Of a stretch of 64,000 nt of DNA, positions 36,330 to 46,245 are shown piece by piece. The translations under genes were made by a program, and so were the position numbers. The notes under the pieces are model-generated. The model saw only the letters and a program-made list of their open reading frames with translations. It made no database searches and was not told where the DNA came from. Position 1 is the stretch's first letter. Every line of letters starts with the position of its first letter. Source of the stretch: Leptolyngbya sp. CCY15150 (lineage in GTDB: Bacteria > Cyanobacteriota > Cyanobacteriia > RECH01); assembly GCF_016888135.1 (NCBI RefSeq), contig NZ_JACSWB010000170.1, positions 1-64,000 on the forward strand. Direction: 5' to 3'.

Positions 36330-36501
36330 AATATCTCCAGGTTCCACAACAGTGCTATCGAACAGATTGCGAGCGATCGCACTCTTAGACGTCCGTGAAC
36401 GGATACTAAACGGTCTAAGGTCTTTGCCTTAGTGTGCCCCAGAATTGGTGAATTCCATGGGCTGATTTTTGAAGTCATTGTAAAGCGAGTATCCGCGTCG
36501 C

Positions 36502-37410
36502 CTACTCCACTCCATCCCGCCATGGTACGGGATCCACAGCTTGGCCGTGGACATAAAGCCCCCAATGTAGATGGGGCCCCGTCGAGATGCCAGTGCTGCC
36601 TACAGCACCGATCACCTGCCCTGCTTCCACGCGATCGCCCTCCTGCACATCAATACGGCTGAGGTGCAGAAAAATGCTGGCGACGCCCTGCCCGTGGTCT
36701 AGCCCAACGGTGTTGCCGTGGATTTCAAATCCGTTGGCTTCGTAGTCCACTAGGGCCACGATCCCCGCTGCCGGAGCCACCACCGGCGTGCCTGTGCCAG
36801 CGGCGTAGTCTACACCCCGATGATAGTAGTCTTCGGCAAAGACGCCGTTATAGTAACGACGGATGCCGTAAATGGTCGTCACTGGCCCCGAGGTGGGGCG
36901 CAGAAATGAACCGCTCCACAGTTGCTGATCACTGACCAGCGCCTTAAATTCATCCACCCGATCAAATTCGTAGTCTGTCCCCAAATCATCGGAGCCAGAA
37001 ATCCACAGGCTTTGGGTAGGAAAACTGCGATCGCTTACCCAGACGGCAAGGTTGCGCACCACGGTTTCACCGGTCACCTGCACCACCACCCGGCCGGGAT
37101 CATCCAACGGAGTGGTGGGCAGCAAGGCCTGAAACTGGTTGTTGCCTAGGGGAAAGGTGGGAAAGGTGCGATCGCCCATGGTGACCACCGGCGGCGGTTC
37201 GTCGGCAGACTCCGCTTGCACCAGAATGGTGAGGGTGTCGCCCAGTTGGGGATTGGTGGGGCGAATCTCGACTTCTAGGGCAGTAGCGGTGCTCACGAAA
37301 CTTGTCCCGACGGTGAGGCTGACGAGACTGGCCAGCAGCAGCCCTGTGCCTCGGGCAACCGTACCGATGGAGTCAGCAACAGAAGCGGAAGACGTCATAA
37401 AAGATGGCAT
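36502..37410 (-). CDS. M23 (LytM) family metallopeptidase, secreted
   Basis: The 302-residue protein has a signal region (LLLASLVSLTVGTSFVSTATA) and a beta-rich domain at about 45-130 resembling a bacterial Ig-like module. The LytM catalytic domain is at about 180-302. Zinc ligands are the His and Asp of YYHRGVDYA and the second His of PHLHW; the H of SIFLHLSRI is the usual general base partner. The enzyme cuts peptidoglycan crosslinks outside the cytoplasm or activates amidases. All catalytic residues are present, so it is probably active. It is a single gene. Confidence 0.9.
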   Translation of the reverse strand: MPSFMTSSASVADSIGTVARGTGLLLASLVSLTVGTSFVSTATALEVEIRPTNPQLGDTLTILVQAESADEPPPVVTMGDRTFPTFPLGNNQFQALLPTTPLDDPGRVVVQVTGETVVRNLAVWVSDRSFPTQSLWISGSDDLGTDYEFDRVDEFKALVSDQQLWSGSFLRPTSGPVTTIYGIRRYYNGVFAEDYYHRGVDYAAGTGTPVVAPAAGIVALVDYEANGFEIHGNTVGLDHGQGVASIFLHLSRIDVQEGDRVEAGQVIGAVGSTGISTGPHLHWGLYVHGQAVDPVPWRDGVE

Positions 37411-37562
37411 GGCAACGTAAGGTAGGGAACAATCCGTCGAACGGGGACGGACATGGAAGGTACAGCAGGTGTCACTAGAATGACGAGGGCAGGCGATCGC
37501 CGCTCTGCAACGTTAGGTGAAGCGTAGTCAAACAAGGTTTCGGACAAGCGTGAGGCAAGGTT

Positions 37563-38231
37563 ATGCAGCTACTATTCATTCGCCATGGGCAGGCGACCGG
37601 AAACCAGGCAGGACGGATGATGGGCCACGGTCAGGATGGATTGTCAGAGATGGGGCGGCGGCAGGTGCAGGCGTTGGGACGACGGTTGATGGCAGAGTCT
37701 TATCAGCCTACGGCTATCTACAGTAGCCCACTGGAACGGGCTAAACAAACAGCGATCGCCCTTGCTGGCATGGTTGATCCATCTCCCCAGCCCATTCGCT
37801 ATCGGGATGCCCTTTGTGAGTTTCAAAACGGTATTTTTCAAGGGTTAACGTGGGTAGAAGCGCAGCAGCAGTATCCTGACCTATGCCGCAGCCTGGAGGC
37901 ATCCCTGGCATGGCAGCCGATCCCCGGTGCCGAAACGCTTCAGTCCGGCCGCGATCGCGCCGCCCAATTTATGCAAGAAATCTTACACCATCATAGCGAG
38001 GGCGATCGCCTCTGCATCGTCACCCACCATTGGATCTTGCAGCAGTTGATCTCGGTATTGCTGGGCAGCGATCGCACCTGGGGGTTTGCGGCAGACTATA
38101 CGGCGCGGTTTGAGTTTCATGTGGCCACTGAGTTTTGGTCTTGTCGGGATCAAAATCGTTGGAATAGCGACCTGTGGAGGATCGTACGGTTTGGCGATCG
38201 CCAGCATTTAGCCGACCTTGATCCCCGTTAG
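37563..38231 (+). CDS. Histidine phosphatase family protein (phosphoglycerate mutase-like)
   Basis: The 222-residue protein opens MQLLFIRHGQATGNQAGR, with the phosphohistidine motif RHG at 8-10 region. Further catalytic parts are SSPLERAKQTA (second Arg), the acid in CEFQNGIFQGL, and the second His in IVTHHW. The order is that of the cofactor-dependent mutase/phosphatase branch. Substrates vary widely in the family (sugar phosphates, CobC-like alpha-ribazole phosphate). No neighbouring gene gives a clue. Its 3' end overlaps the convergent AEC gene by 4 nt. Confidence 0.88.
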   Translation: MQLLFIRHGQATGNQAGRMMGHGQDGLSEMGRRQVQALGRRLMAESYQPTAIYSSPLERAKQTAIALAGMVDPSPQPIRYRDALCEFQNGIFQGLTWVEAQQQYPDLCRSLEASLAWQPIPGAETLQSGRDRAAQFMQEILHHHSEGDRLCIVTHHWILQQLISVLLGSDRTWGFAADYTARFEFHVATEFWSCRDQNRWNSDLWRIVRFGDRQHLADLDPR

Positions 38232-39202
38232 TACAGCCAGGTGACTACCATATCCCCTGGGGAAAACAGCACCATCCAAATCGGCAGGGTCAACAATAGC
38301 CCCACACTGCCCACAGCTAGACAGGTGACCGTTAACTGGCGATCGAGATCATAGGCTTCCGCAATCACCAAGGTGGCAAAGGCCGGAGGCATAGCCAACT
38401 GCAGCACCACGGCAAAATGGGGCAGTCCTGTGAGACCGAGCGATCGCAGGGCAAGTCCAAATATCAGCGGAATCATCAGCATTTTGATAAACAGGGTGAC
38501 CACGGCCTGATTGAGATTCAGCCGCAGATCGAGCTGGCTCAGCCGCATTCCCAGCAGCAGCAGCGCTAGCACCAGCATCAGCCAAGCACCGCCCAGCAAT
38601 CCCTGCTCTACCCAAGGATGGAACTGCACTGAACGGCAGAGCATTCCTAGGGAAAAGGCCCACAGCGCCGGATTGCGCACAAAGGCCTGGGCCATCGTCC
38701 ATCGTCCCTGCTGGGCCAAGCCAAACCGCGCCCCTAGCAAGACGCCAATGCAGTAGGCTCCCAGAGTACTGCCCAGGGTGTCGTAGAAAATGGCCCAGCC
38801 GAAGTACTGCGGGCCCACCAGGGCTAGGGCGACAGGATAGCCAAGATACCCCGTATTGCCCACCATGGCGGCGAGCAGAAAACTGCCCTTGGCGGGATCA
38901 TTCTGGGGCACAAAGCTGCGATCGCTCCCCCGCCGCGTTTGCACCACAATCCACAGCCAGGCCAGCCCCGCCCCACAGGCCAGGGCCACCCAAGCCACCA
39001 CCGGCGCAATCCACACCGATCCCGATAGATCGGCCTGGCGCAGGAAGCCAAAAACACTCAAGGGTACCCCAAACCAAAACAGCCCCTTACCGAGCGCATG
39101 GGGAATGGCCTTAGGGAGCGATCGCCCCAGCACCATACCAAAGCCAACCCAGGCCACCAATGGAACGTATAGCTTCGCTAAATTTGTAAACAACTCAGAC
39201 AT
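38228..39202 (-). CDS. AEC family transporter (auxin efflux carrier-like)
   Basis: The 324-residue membrane protein has about ten hydrophobic segments split by a short hydrophilic middle, as in the AEC/bile-acid-symporter fold. Recognisable parts are the glycine-rich GNTGYLGYPVALALVG and the C-terminal LQLAMPPAFATLVIAEAYDL, the conserved carrier signature. Bacterial members move organic acids such as malate; the substrate is not evident. The start was set at ATG 39202 (MSELFTNLAKLY); the frame continues 8 codons upstream to a TTG. It stands alone. Confidence 0.85.
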   Translation of the reverse strand: MSELFTNLAKLYVPLVAWVGFGMVLGRSLPKAIPHALGKGLFWFGVPLSVFGFLRQADLSGSVWIAPVVAWVALACGAGLAWLWIVVQTRRGSDRSFVPQNDPAKGSFLLAAMVGNTGYLGYPVALALVGPQYFGWAIFYDTLGSTLGAYCIGVLLGARFGLAQQGRWTMAQAFVRNPALWAFSLGMLCRSVQFHPWVEQGLLGGAWLMLVLALLLLGMRLSQLDLRLNLNQAVVTLFIKMLMIPLIFGLALRSLGLTGLPHFAVVLQLAMPPAFATLVIAEAYDLDRQLTVTCLAVGSVGLLLTLPIWMVLFSPGDMVVTWLY

Positions 39203-39396
39203 AGGATTCAAAACCGTGGGGATCAAGGTGAGTCTTGGAGCTTCCGTTTACAATTGAGAAGCGAGCTGCCCTATAGCCGAGGCTAGGGTGAATTATCCCA
39301 GCAGACAGTCATGTCGGGCACATTGCAAAATTGTAGATGCCCGCCTATTCTTGTCTGGAGTCAGGGCAGTGGGCAGTGTTTGTATACCACGCAAGG

Positions 39397-40323
39397 ATGA
39401 GGGCGGTGGACAAGGTGAGTCCTTCAGAACAACCATCAAAACAGCCGAGGCTTGTCATTCACGATGACATTCCCGTTGCTCAACGGGATGAAAACCCTCG
39501 GCCCAACTCTAGCAGGCGGTTCTCATCCCCTGGTGGGCTGTTTAATAAAGAATTTTGGATCCTGGGCGGAGCGGCCATGGCGATCGCCATCCTGGCTGGG
39601 GGCTTTGTTGCTTGGGGCACCGCGCCGGTTGAACCACCGGCCGCCGCTGTGCCCGCCGTGGTTACCCCGGAGATTTCCCTAGAGATCCCAGAGGAGCCAA
39701 CCGAGCTGCTGCCGGTGCCAGATGACGGCGTCCCCGACGATACACTGCTCGGACATATTCCCTACGAGGAAGCCCCAACCGATAGCCTTGCGCCCATTGT
39801 GGCGGATGGCAGTATCTTGATGCGGCAGGCGGCGGCGGCGCAGTTTATGGCCATGGCCGATGCCGCTGCCGCCGAGGGCATTCTGCTGGAGCCTACCTCT
39901 GGTTTTCGTTCCATTGAGGATCAAGAGTATCTGTTCTTCGAGGTGAAGGCAGAACGGGGGCAGATTGCCACCACCCGTGCTGAGGTCAGTGCGCCGCCAG
40001 GCTATAGCGAACACCACACGGGCTATGCCGTCGATATTTTGGATGGCTCGCGATCGGACATTGGCCTGGTAGAAGCCTTTGAAACCACCGACGCTTTTCG
40101 CTGGCTACAGGAGAATGCCGCCTTCTACAGCTTTGAGCTTTCCTTTCCCCGCGATAATCCCCAGGGCATTAGCTACGAACCTTGGCACTGGCGCTTCGTG
40201 GGCGATCGCAATAGCCTAGAAACCTTCTACCGCGCCACTAGTCTCACGACCTCAGAAGCCAGCCCAGAAGCTAGTCCAGAGGCCAGCCCAGAAGCCAGTT
40301 CACCACCCCCTGCCACCCCCTAA
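39397..40323 (+). CDS. M15B D-alanyl-D-alanine carboxypeptidase (VanY family), membrane anchored
   Basis: The 308-residue protein starts at ATG 39397. A cytoplasmic tail of about 45 residues is followed by one membrane helix (FWILGGAAMAIAILAGGFVA) and the VanY domain (about 140-290). Zinc ligands are in YSEHHTGYAVDI (SxHxxGxAxD) and EPWHWRF. It trims the terminal D-Ala from peptidoglycan stem peptides. A Pro-rich segment with acidic residues separates the helix from the domain. The C terminus is a tandem EASP repeat (EASPEASPEASPEAS), encoded by 12-bp DNA repeats at about 40255-40300. The tail is disordered and likely variable among strains. Confidence 0.88.
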   Translation: MRAVDKVSPSEQPSKQPRLVIHDDIPVAQRDENPRPNSSRRFSSPGGLFNKEFWILGGAAMAIAILAGGFVAWGTAPVEPPAAAVPAVVTPEISLEIPEEPTELLPVPDDGVPDDTLLGHIPYEEAPTDSLAPIVADGSILMRQAAAAQFMAMADAAAAEGILLEPTSGFRSIEDQEYLFFEVKAERGQIATTRAEVSAPPGYSEHHTGYAVDILDGSRSDIGLVEAFETTDAFRWLQENAAFYSFELSFPRDNPQGISYEPWHWRFVGDRNSLETFYRATSLTTSEASPEASPEASPEASSPPPATP

Positions 40324-40552
40324 TCGCTAGTCTAGGCACTCGCGTTCCCAGGATGAAAAATCTGTGTCAGGATGCAAAGGTGACTGCTTGGATCTGGTTG
40401 ACTAATGAACCTTGAAGACCCTCACCCCAAACCCCTCTCCCAGGGCGGTAGAGGGGCTTTGAGCGCACCTACACCTCGCTTCTTTCTCCCCTTGTGGAAG
40501 TGAGAGATGCGGGAAAAGATATGTCAGCTAATCAGCAGTTTGGACAAGGCTT

Positions 40553-40568
40553 AGGAGGACAAAGCGTG
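40553..40568 (+). promoter_or_regulatory. Strong ribosome binding site deciding a GTG start
   Basis: AGGAGG at 40553-40558 is followed by 7 nt and then GTG at 40566. Such strong SDs are rare in this window. It favours the internal GTG over the upstream in-frame ATG. Confidence 0.7.
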
Positions 40569-41267
40569 AGTAACACCACATTAAACATCGTCGCGATCGC
40601 CATCTTTTCCATCGTCATGGCTAGCCTGCTGGGGCCCTTGATCCAGCTTTCCCCGGCTGTGCCAGCGATCGCTGCTGCTGCCATGTTGTGCCTGTTCACC
40701 GCTGATATCTTTGCCTGGGGTGGGCGCATGGGCAATCTAATTGTGGATGGCTTTGCCCAGTTCTCCGCTGAACATCGCGATCGCATTGTGCATCACGAAG
40801 CGGGACATTTCCTGGTCGCCCATGTCCTCGGCATCTCGGTCACCGGCTACACGTTGAATGCCTGGGATTCCTTCCGCCAAGGACAGCCCGGTCGCGGTGG
40901 CGTGCGCTTTGACGACCAACCCCTGCAGGCGGCGCTGCAAACCAATCAACTACCCGTACAGTTCCTCGATCGCTACTGTACCGTTTGGATGGCGGGGGCA
41001 GCGGCAGAGCGGTTGATCTACGGCGATGTTCAAGGGGGAGCCGATGATCAAGATAACTTCCGCATCCTCTGGGCCCAACTGCGCCGTCCCACGAACGAAG
41101 GCGACATCAAGCTCCGCTGGTCGGCTCTGCGAGCCCGTACGCTGCTGGAAACCCACCGCCCTGCCTACGATGCCCTTGTTGCCGCCATGGGCCAAGGCGC
41201 TAGTGTAGAGGACTGCCGCCAGATCCTTGACGCAGCCATTGATGAAACCGAGGCGATCGCTGCCTAG
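40566..41267 (+). CDS. FtsH-like M41 peptidase domain membrane protein lacking the AAA module
   Basis: The protein is 233 residues from GTG 40566. An SD sequence, AGGAGG, lies 7 nt before that GTG, and the N terminus (SNTTLNIVAIAIFS) starts directly at the first membrane helix, so I prefer it to the ATG at 40521. Two hydrophobic segments precede HHEAGHFLVAHVLG, which carries the zinc motif HEAGH. The rest (WMAGAAAERLIYGD) resembles the M41 helical domain where the third ligand Asp lies (GGADDQDN). The AAA ATPase part of FtsH is missing. Such stand-alone M41-like proteins are found in cyanobacteria and plastids. An ATP-independent or regulatory role is inference. Confidence 0.8.
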   Translation: MSNTTLNIVAIAIFSIVMASLLGPLIQLSPAVPAIAAAAMLCLFTADIFAWGGRMGNLIVDGFAQFSAEHRDRIVHHEAGHFLVAHVLGISVTGYTLNAWDSFRQGQPGRGGVRFDDQPLQAALQTNQLPVQFLDRYCTVWMAGAAAERLIYGDVQGGADDQDNFRILWAQLRRPTNEGDIKLRWSALRARTLLETHRPAYDALVAAMGQGASVEDCRQILDAAIDETEAIAA

Positions 41268-41695
41268 TACCGTAAGGCAGAAGAACGAAGATAGAAGAAC
41301 GAAGATAGAAGAACGAAAAGGAATTTCGGGAAAAACAAGCTTTCCTGCCTTAGTCAATAGGCGGGTTACGTCCGCCTCACAGTACTCGTTGATGCCGTTG
41401 GGTGACGCTGACGCTGATTCAACCTACGAGAGAAGGGGATTGCAGGAGTTTTGTCCGTCCATCAGCCCAGTCTGACTCGCCTAGCTAAGTGCTCACCCAT
41501 AGTCCCGCGCCGCTTGCCCGACGCGATCGCCCCAACCCCTCACGCCTATCCCCCATCGCCTTATACTTAACAGGGAAGACCCAGCGCAACGACCGGACAG
41601 GATCTCGAAGCGATCGAAGCGATCGCCCCGGATGACCATACTCTCCCCGTTGCCGGGCATTTATTGTTCATGAACCAGAGAGCCGCTACGCCGCC
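41268..41695 (+). other. Intergenic region with a 14-bp tandem repeat
   Basis: The 428-bp gap has a 14-bp unit (AGAAGAACGAAGAT) repeated three times at 41279-41320, the last copy diverged. HIP1-like sites follow near 41521 and 41620. No gene is seen. Confidence 0.6.
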
Positions 41696-42787
41696 ATGCT
41701 GAGAGCCGGAATCGTGGGCCTGCCTAACGTAGGCAAATCCACCCTATTTAACGCTGTTGTTGCCAATGCCAAGGCGCAAGCTGCCAACTTTCCCTTTTGC
41801 ACCATCGAACCCAATGTAGGCGTGGTGGCGGTGCCCGATGAGCGCCTGAATGCCCTCGCCCAAATTTCTAGTTCGGCGGACATTGTGCCCACCCGTATGG
41901 AATTTGTGGACATTGCCGGGTTGGTCAAGGGCGCTAGCCAAGGCGAAGGCCTCGGCAATCAGTTTCTCTCCAACATCCGCGAAGTCGATGCCATTGTGCA
42001 TGTGGTGCGCTGCTTCGAAAACGACGACATCATCCACGTTTCCGGTTCCATCGATCCCCTGCGCGACATTGAGGTGATCAACCTAGAGCTGGCTCTGGCC
42101 GATCTATCCCAGCTTGAGAAGCGGGCCGATCGCGTTCGTAAGCAGGCCCGATCGAGTAAAGAAGCCCAAGCCGAACTCGCTGTCTTGGAAAGCATTCTAG
42201 CGGTTCTCAATGAAGGCAAGCCCGCCCGCCTCGTCGATCTCACCGAGGAAGAAGAGGTGTGGATTAATCCTTTGGGACTGCTGACCCGCAAGCCGATTAT
42301 CTACGCCGCCAACGTATCTGAGGATGATCTGGCGACCGGGAATGCATGGGTGGAGCAAGTGAGAGCGATCGCTGCCCAGGAAAACGCCCAGGTTGTGGTG
42401 ATTTCCGCCCAAGTCGAGTCGGAGTTGGTGGACATTCCCCCTGAGGATCAGGCTGATTTCCTAGAAGCACTGGGGGTGAAGGAAGGCGGGCTCAAGTCCC
42501 TGATTCGCGCCACCTATACGCTGCTGGGGCTACGCACCTACTTCACCACCGGCCCCAAGGAAACCCGCGCCTGGACGATCTTGGCGGGCATGTTAGCACC
42601 CCAAGCAGCCGGCGTGATTCACTCCGACTTTGAGCGCGGCTTTATTCGCGCTGAGACCATCGCCTACGATGACTTGGTGACCCACGGCTCCATGTCCGCA
42701 GCCAAGGAGAAGGGACTGGTGCGCAGTGAGGGCAAAGAGTATGTGGTCAAAGAAGGAGACGTGCTGCTCTTCCGGTTCAACGTCTAG
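41696..42787 (+). CDS. ychF: Redox-regulated ATPase YchF (OLA1 family GTPase-like)
   Basis: The 363-residue protein begins [20 protein letters not shown], with P-loop GLPNVGKS at 8-15. The switch region holds [17 protein letters not shown]; the specificity motif is NVSE instead of NKxD, which is why YchF prefers ATP. A coiled-coil insertion ([20 protein letters not shown]) and the C-terminal TGS domain ([17 protein letters not shown] to DVLLFRFNV) complete the fold. It binds ribosomes and takes part in oxidative stress response and translation control. Length is normal. It is single. Confidence 0.97.
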   Translation: MLRAGIVGLPNVGKSTLFNAVVANAKAQAANFPFCTIEPNVGVVAVPDERLNALAQISSSADIVPTRMEFVDIAGLVKGASQGEGLGNQFLSNIREVDAIVHVVRCFENDDIIHVSGSIDPLRDIEVINLELALADLSQLEKRADRVRKQARSSKEAQAELAVLESILAVLNEGKPARLVDLTEEEEVWINPLGLLTRKPIIYAANVSEDDLATGNAWVEQVRAIAAQENAQVVVISAQVESELVDIPPEDQADFLEALGVKEGGLKSLIRATYTLLGLRTYFTTGPKETRAWTILAGMLAPQAAGVIHSDFERGFIRAETIAYDDLVTHGSMSAAKEKGLVRSEGKEYVVKEGDVLLFRFNV

Positions 42788-42848
42788 CCGCTGGAGCTAG
42801 TTCGCTGTGGTAGTCTATGGAATGGCTGCGGTCTATTGATTTTTACCT

Positions 42849-44462
42849 ATGTCGGATACGCTTGCGTCCACCTACGCCATCGACTTTGGCACCAGCAATA
42901 CCGTCATAGCCCGCTGGAATCCTGCCACCCAGCAGGCAGAAACGGTGAAGCTGCCTGCCCTTTCCCAGGTTTTGTCCAACAATCCACCGGTGATTCCCAG
43001 CTTGGTCTACGTGGAAGACGCCCGTTCGCCGCAGATTCTGCTGGGGCAAACGGTGCGCGATCGCGGCTTAGACATCGCTCAAGACACCCGCTTTTTCCGC
43101 AACTTTAAGCGGGGTATTGGTGCAGGAACCGGCTTTTTGCCCGAGCTAGACGGCTGTCCAGTTACCCTAGAGCAGGTGGGGCAATGGTATCTGCATCACC
43201 TAATCCGCCAACTGCAAACCCAGGATCCTAGCCTGCGATCGCTGACGGTGACTGTGCCCGTGGATAGTTTTGAATCCTACCGTCATTGGCTAGGGCAGGT
43301 GTGCCAAACGGTTGACCTAGAACAGGTGCGGCTGCTGGATGAACCGACGGCAGCCGCTTTGGGCTATGGGTTGGGCGATCGCTCCACGATGTTGGTGATC
43401 GACGCGGGCGGCGGCACCTTGGATCTGGCCGTGGTGAAACTGGAAACACCCCAAACGGGCGATCGCAAACCCCTGGGCTTTTTGCTGAAATGGGGCAGTA
43501 AAAATCTAGCGGAGACCTCCAGTCAACGCCCCCAACTGGCGCGGGTTCTGGCGAAATCAGGTCAAAATCTGGGCGGTGCTGACATTGATGACTGGCTAGC
43601 CGCCCACTTTGCCGAAACCCAAGGGCTACCCATCTCTTCCCTGACCCTACGCCTAGTGGAACGGTTAAAAATCCAGCTTTCTAGCCAAGAGCAGGCCAGC
43701 GAGGTCTATTTCAACGATGAAACCCTCGAAAGCTACGAACTAAACCTCGATCGCGATCGCTTTCGGCAGATTCTAGAGCAGCATCACTTCTTTGAACGCT
43801 TGGACGACGCCCTCAACCAAGTATTGCGCCAGGCCCGCCGCCAGGGATTGGAACCCGGCGATATTGACGCGGTGCTGCTCGTCGGCGGCACGGCCCGCAT
43901 CCCCGCCCTGCGCGACTGGGTCATCGACCAGTTTTCTGCCGAGAAGGTTCAGAGCGATCGCCCCTTTGAAGCGATCGCCCACGGTGCCCTGCAGCTTAGC
44001 CAAGGGCTAGAGGTTAAGGATTTTCTGTACCACAGCTACGGCATCCGCTACTGGGATCGGCGCGCCAATGCCCATGGCTGGCATCCGCTGATTTCCCAAG
44101 GGCAACCCTATCCCATGCCGGTGCCGGTGGAACTGCTGCTGGGAGCCTCCCAAGACAACCAGCCCAGCATTGAACTGGTGATTGGCGAACTGGGCAATGA
44201 AACCAGCCGCACCGAGGTCTTTTTCGATGGCGATCGCTTGGTCACCCGCCAAACCTCCGGCAACCAGCCCATGGTGCAGGCCCTGAACGATACGGAGCAG
44301 GCCCGGCGCTTAGCTAACCTCGATCCGCCTGGCTATCCTGGCAGCGATCGCATTCGCCTGCTGTTCCAAGTGGATGGCGATCGCCAACTGCGGGTCACGG
44401 TGGAGGATTTGTTGACGAACAAAATTCTGATCAACAACCGCGCCGTTGTACAACTCAGCTAG
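42849..44462 (+). CDS. Hsp70 family protein (short, DnaK-like ATPase)
   Basis: The 537-residue protein has an actin-fold ATPase (about 8-390) with AIDFGTSNTVIARWN (phosphate 1), VIDAGGGTLDLAVV (phosphate 2) and VLLVGGTARIPALRDW (adenosine motif). The C-terminal part is shorter and differs from the DnaK substrate domain and lid. The family resembles the HscA/YegD-type relatives common in cyanobacteria. A chaperone role is expected but unproved, and no DnaJ or GrpE gene is nearby. The gene lies 61 bp after ychF in the same direction. Confidence 0.88.
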   Translation: MSDTLASTYAIDFGTSNTVIARWNPATQQAETVKLPALSQVLSNNPPVIPSLVYVEDARSPQILLGQTVRDRGLDIAQDTRFFRNFKRGIGAGTGFLPELDGCPVTLEQVGQWYLHHLIRQLQTQDPSLRSLTVTVPVDSFESYRHWLGQVCQTVDLEQVRLLDEPTAAALGYGLGDRSTMLVIDAGGGTLDLAVVKLETPQTGDRKPLGFLLKWGSKNLAETSSQRPQLARVLAKSGQNLGGADIDDWLAAHFAETQGLPISSLTLRLVERLKIQLSSQEQASEVYFNDETLESYELNLDRDRFRQILEQHHFFERLDDALNQVLRQARRQGLEPGDIDAVLLVGGTARIPALRDWVIDQFSAEKVQSDRPFEAIAHGALQLSQGLEVKDFLYHSYGIRYWDRRANAHGWHPLISQGQPYPMPVPVELLLGASQDNQPSIELVIGELGNETSRTEVFFDGDRLVTRQTSGNQPMVQALNDTEQARRLANLDPPGYPGSDRIRLLFQVDGDRQLRVTVEDLLTNKILINNRAVVQLS

Positions 44463-44542
44463 GGGGACAAACTCATCCACCCAAATGGAAACCCGTCGTT
44501 GATAATAGGAAGAACAATGTCTTGGCTTGAGGGATTTGTTTG

Positions 44543-45691
44543 GTGAAACCCTGGTTGAAATGGACCGCAGTATCAGCTTTCGTCGCCTTAGTTGTCGCGG
44601 GCGGAGTGCTCATCTATCGGCGAGGCGAAGCTCCTCCCGAAACCTCCGATGCACCGCAACAGGAAATTGACGATCGCTTTATTCTCAACAACGTCACCCT
44701 AGACCAAGCTGATGAGAACGGGGAAACGGTGTGGAGTATAAGGGCCACCCGCGCCATCTACAGCCCCGATCAACAAACCGCCGAGGTAGAAAACCCTGAA
44801 GGCGAGCTCTTCCAAGATGGGGAAGCTATTTATCGAGTCGGGGGCGATCGCGGCGTGGTGCAGCGCGATGGCCGGCGGATTACCCTGCGCGGCGATATCA
44901 CGGCGACGGATCTACGCACCGGCGCTGAACTGAGCGGCGGTGAACTGGTGTGGGTGCCCGCAGACGAAACCATGACCATCCGCAATGGGCTCACCGGCAC
45001 CCATCCTGACCTAACTGTTGCAGCCGAGCAGGGTCAGCTTTTTAGCCGCGATCAACGGGTTGATCTAACCGGAAATGTGATCATTGAGGGACGCGATCCT
45101 CAGGTGAAACTCACCGGCGAGAGCCTAGAGTGGCAGATGGAAGAACAGATCGTGTCCAGCAATCGCCCCGTTGAAATCCAGCGTTTACAGGGGCAAGGCG
45201 AACGAACTCGCGTCACCGATCAGGCCTCTAGCAATCGAGCAGAATACCGCCTAGCCGAGCAACGGCTGTCCATGAATGGCGATGTGCGCATGGCGATGCG
45301 GGAACCGGTGATGAATCTAGCCACCGAGTCCCTGATTTGGGAGATTGAGAATCAGCAGGTGACGATGAATCAACCGCTGAATGCCAATTTACGCAACGGT
45401 CAGGTGCTGCTCCAGGGCGATCGCGGCAACATGGATCTAGCCCAAGAAGTCTTTGACCTACGCGGCAGTGCTCAAGCCACCACCCGCCGCAATCAGTCTC
45501 GTCTACGGGGCGATCGCATCGTTTGGGATAATGCTACCCAAGAAGTGGAAGCGATCGGCAATGTACTGTACACCCAAGCCGATCCGGAGATGAGCAGCCG
45601 TGCGCCTCGTCTGGTCGGCACCTTGGAAGACCAAATCTTTGTCATGAGCGGCGGACGAGTGGTGACGGAGTTTATTCCGGGCGAGCAATAG
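44543..45691 (+). CDS. lptC: LptC-like LPS export protein with LptA/OstA-like repeats
   Basis: The 382-residue protein begins with a single N-terminal membrane segment (VSAFVALVVAGGVLIY), as in LptC, then a beta-jellyroll (FILNNVTLDQADENGETVWS). Repeats typical of the OstA/LptA bridge follow (ELSGGELVWVPADETMTI, LTGNVIIEGR). LptC links the inner-membrane ABC complex LptBFG to the periplasmic bridge that carries lipopolysaccharide outward. It is about twice the length of the E. coli protein (191 residues), as usual in cyanobacteria where extra repeats are present. GTG 44543 is chosen, with GAGGG about 9 nt before; the TTG at 44540 is also possible. A terminator follows at 45838. Confidence 0.87.
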   Translation: MKPWLKWTAVSAFVALVVAGGVLIYRRGEAPPETSDAPQQEIDDRFILNNVTLDQADENGETVWSIRATRAIYSPDQQTAEVENPEGELFQDGEAIYRVGGDRGVVQRDGRRITLRGDITATDLRTGAELSGGELVWVPADETMTIRNGLTGTHPDLTVAAEQGQLFSRDQRVDLTGNVIIEGRDPQVKLTGESLEWQMEEQIVSSNRPVEIQRLQGQGERTRVTDQASSNRAEYRLAEQRLSMNGDVRMAMREPVMNLATESLIWEIENQQVTMNQPLNANLRNGQVLLQGDRGNMDLAQEVFDLRGSAQATTRRNQSRLRGDRIVWDNATQEVEAIGNVLYTQADPEMSSRAPRLVGTLEDQIFVMSGGRVVTEFIPGEQ

Positions 45692-45837
45692 ATGCTCAAG
45701 ATAAGACCAATGAGTCTTATTGAGAGATCTGCAAAGATCAGTGACTATCTCAATCCATTCCTCACCTGGCAACATGGCACACAGTTGCACTCTCAGAATC
45801 TGAGGTTATAATGAGGGTCAATAGAAAAACCTTGATG

Positions 45838-45869
45838 AAACCTAGTAGACCTGCTCTACTAGGTTTTTA
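45838..45869 (+). terminator. Intrinsic terminator (bidirectional) between lptC and a convergent gene
   Basis: CCTAGTAGA and TCTACTAGG form a perfect 9-bp stem with a 5-nt loop. AAA precedes it and TTTTT follows. It lies 147 bp beyond the lptC stop and serves either strand. Confidence 0.85.
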
Positions 45870-45945
45870 ACTGCCCATGACTCATTGACCCTAGCACCTA
45901 TCGCAGGGATGAACGATGGGTGAGATGGAGATAAAATATTGGATT

Positions 45946-46245
45946 CTAAGCCTTCTGAATAGGGCTATATTGCTCCGCCAAGGTAATGCCGCAGAGGTCA
46001 ATGAACTGCAGCCACATCTCTTTAACCTCTGGCGTACAGTCTTCAAAATAAATTGACTCAAACCAGTTGAGTAAGTCTGTGTCTAGCCGCTGCAAATGTT
46101 GCGTGATCAGCCAGAATAATTTCACCGTGTTCATCGGATCTTTCTGTTTTTCCATCATCTTCGAGAGATAGCGCACCCGCTCTGCGTCCCGAGTTTGAAT
46201 CACCTGCACCAGCTTTGTACTAACTTCGCTAACCTTGTCTTTCAT
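45946..46245 (-). CDS. Conserved hypothetical small helical protein
   Basis: The 99-residue protein is almost entirely helical by composition (STKLVQVIQTRDAERVRYLS, KLFWLITQHLQRLDTDLLNW). It has no signal or membrane segment. It does not match a family I can name. It has a clean gene structure: an isolated ORF with its own gap on both sides, and a terminator shared with lptC. Confidence 0.6.
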   Translation of the reverse strand: MKDKVSEVSTKLVQVIQTRDAERVRYLSKMMEKQKDPMNTVKLFWLITQHLQRLDTDLLNWFESIYFEDCTPEVKEMWLQFIDLCGITLAEQYSPIQKA

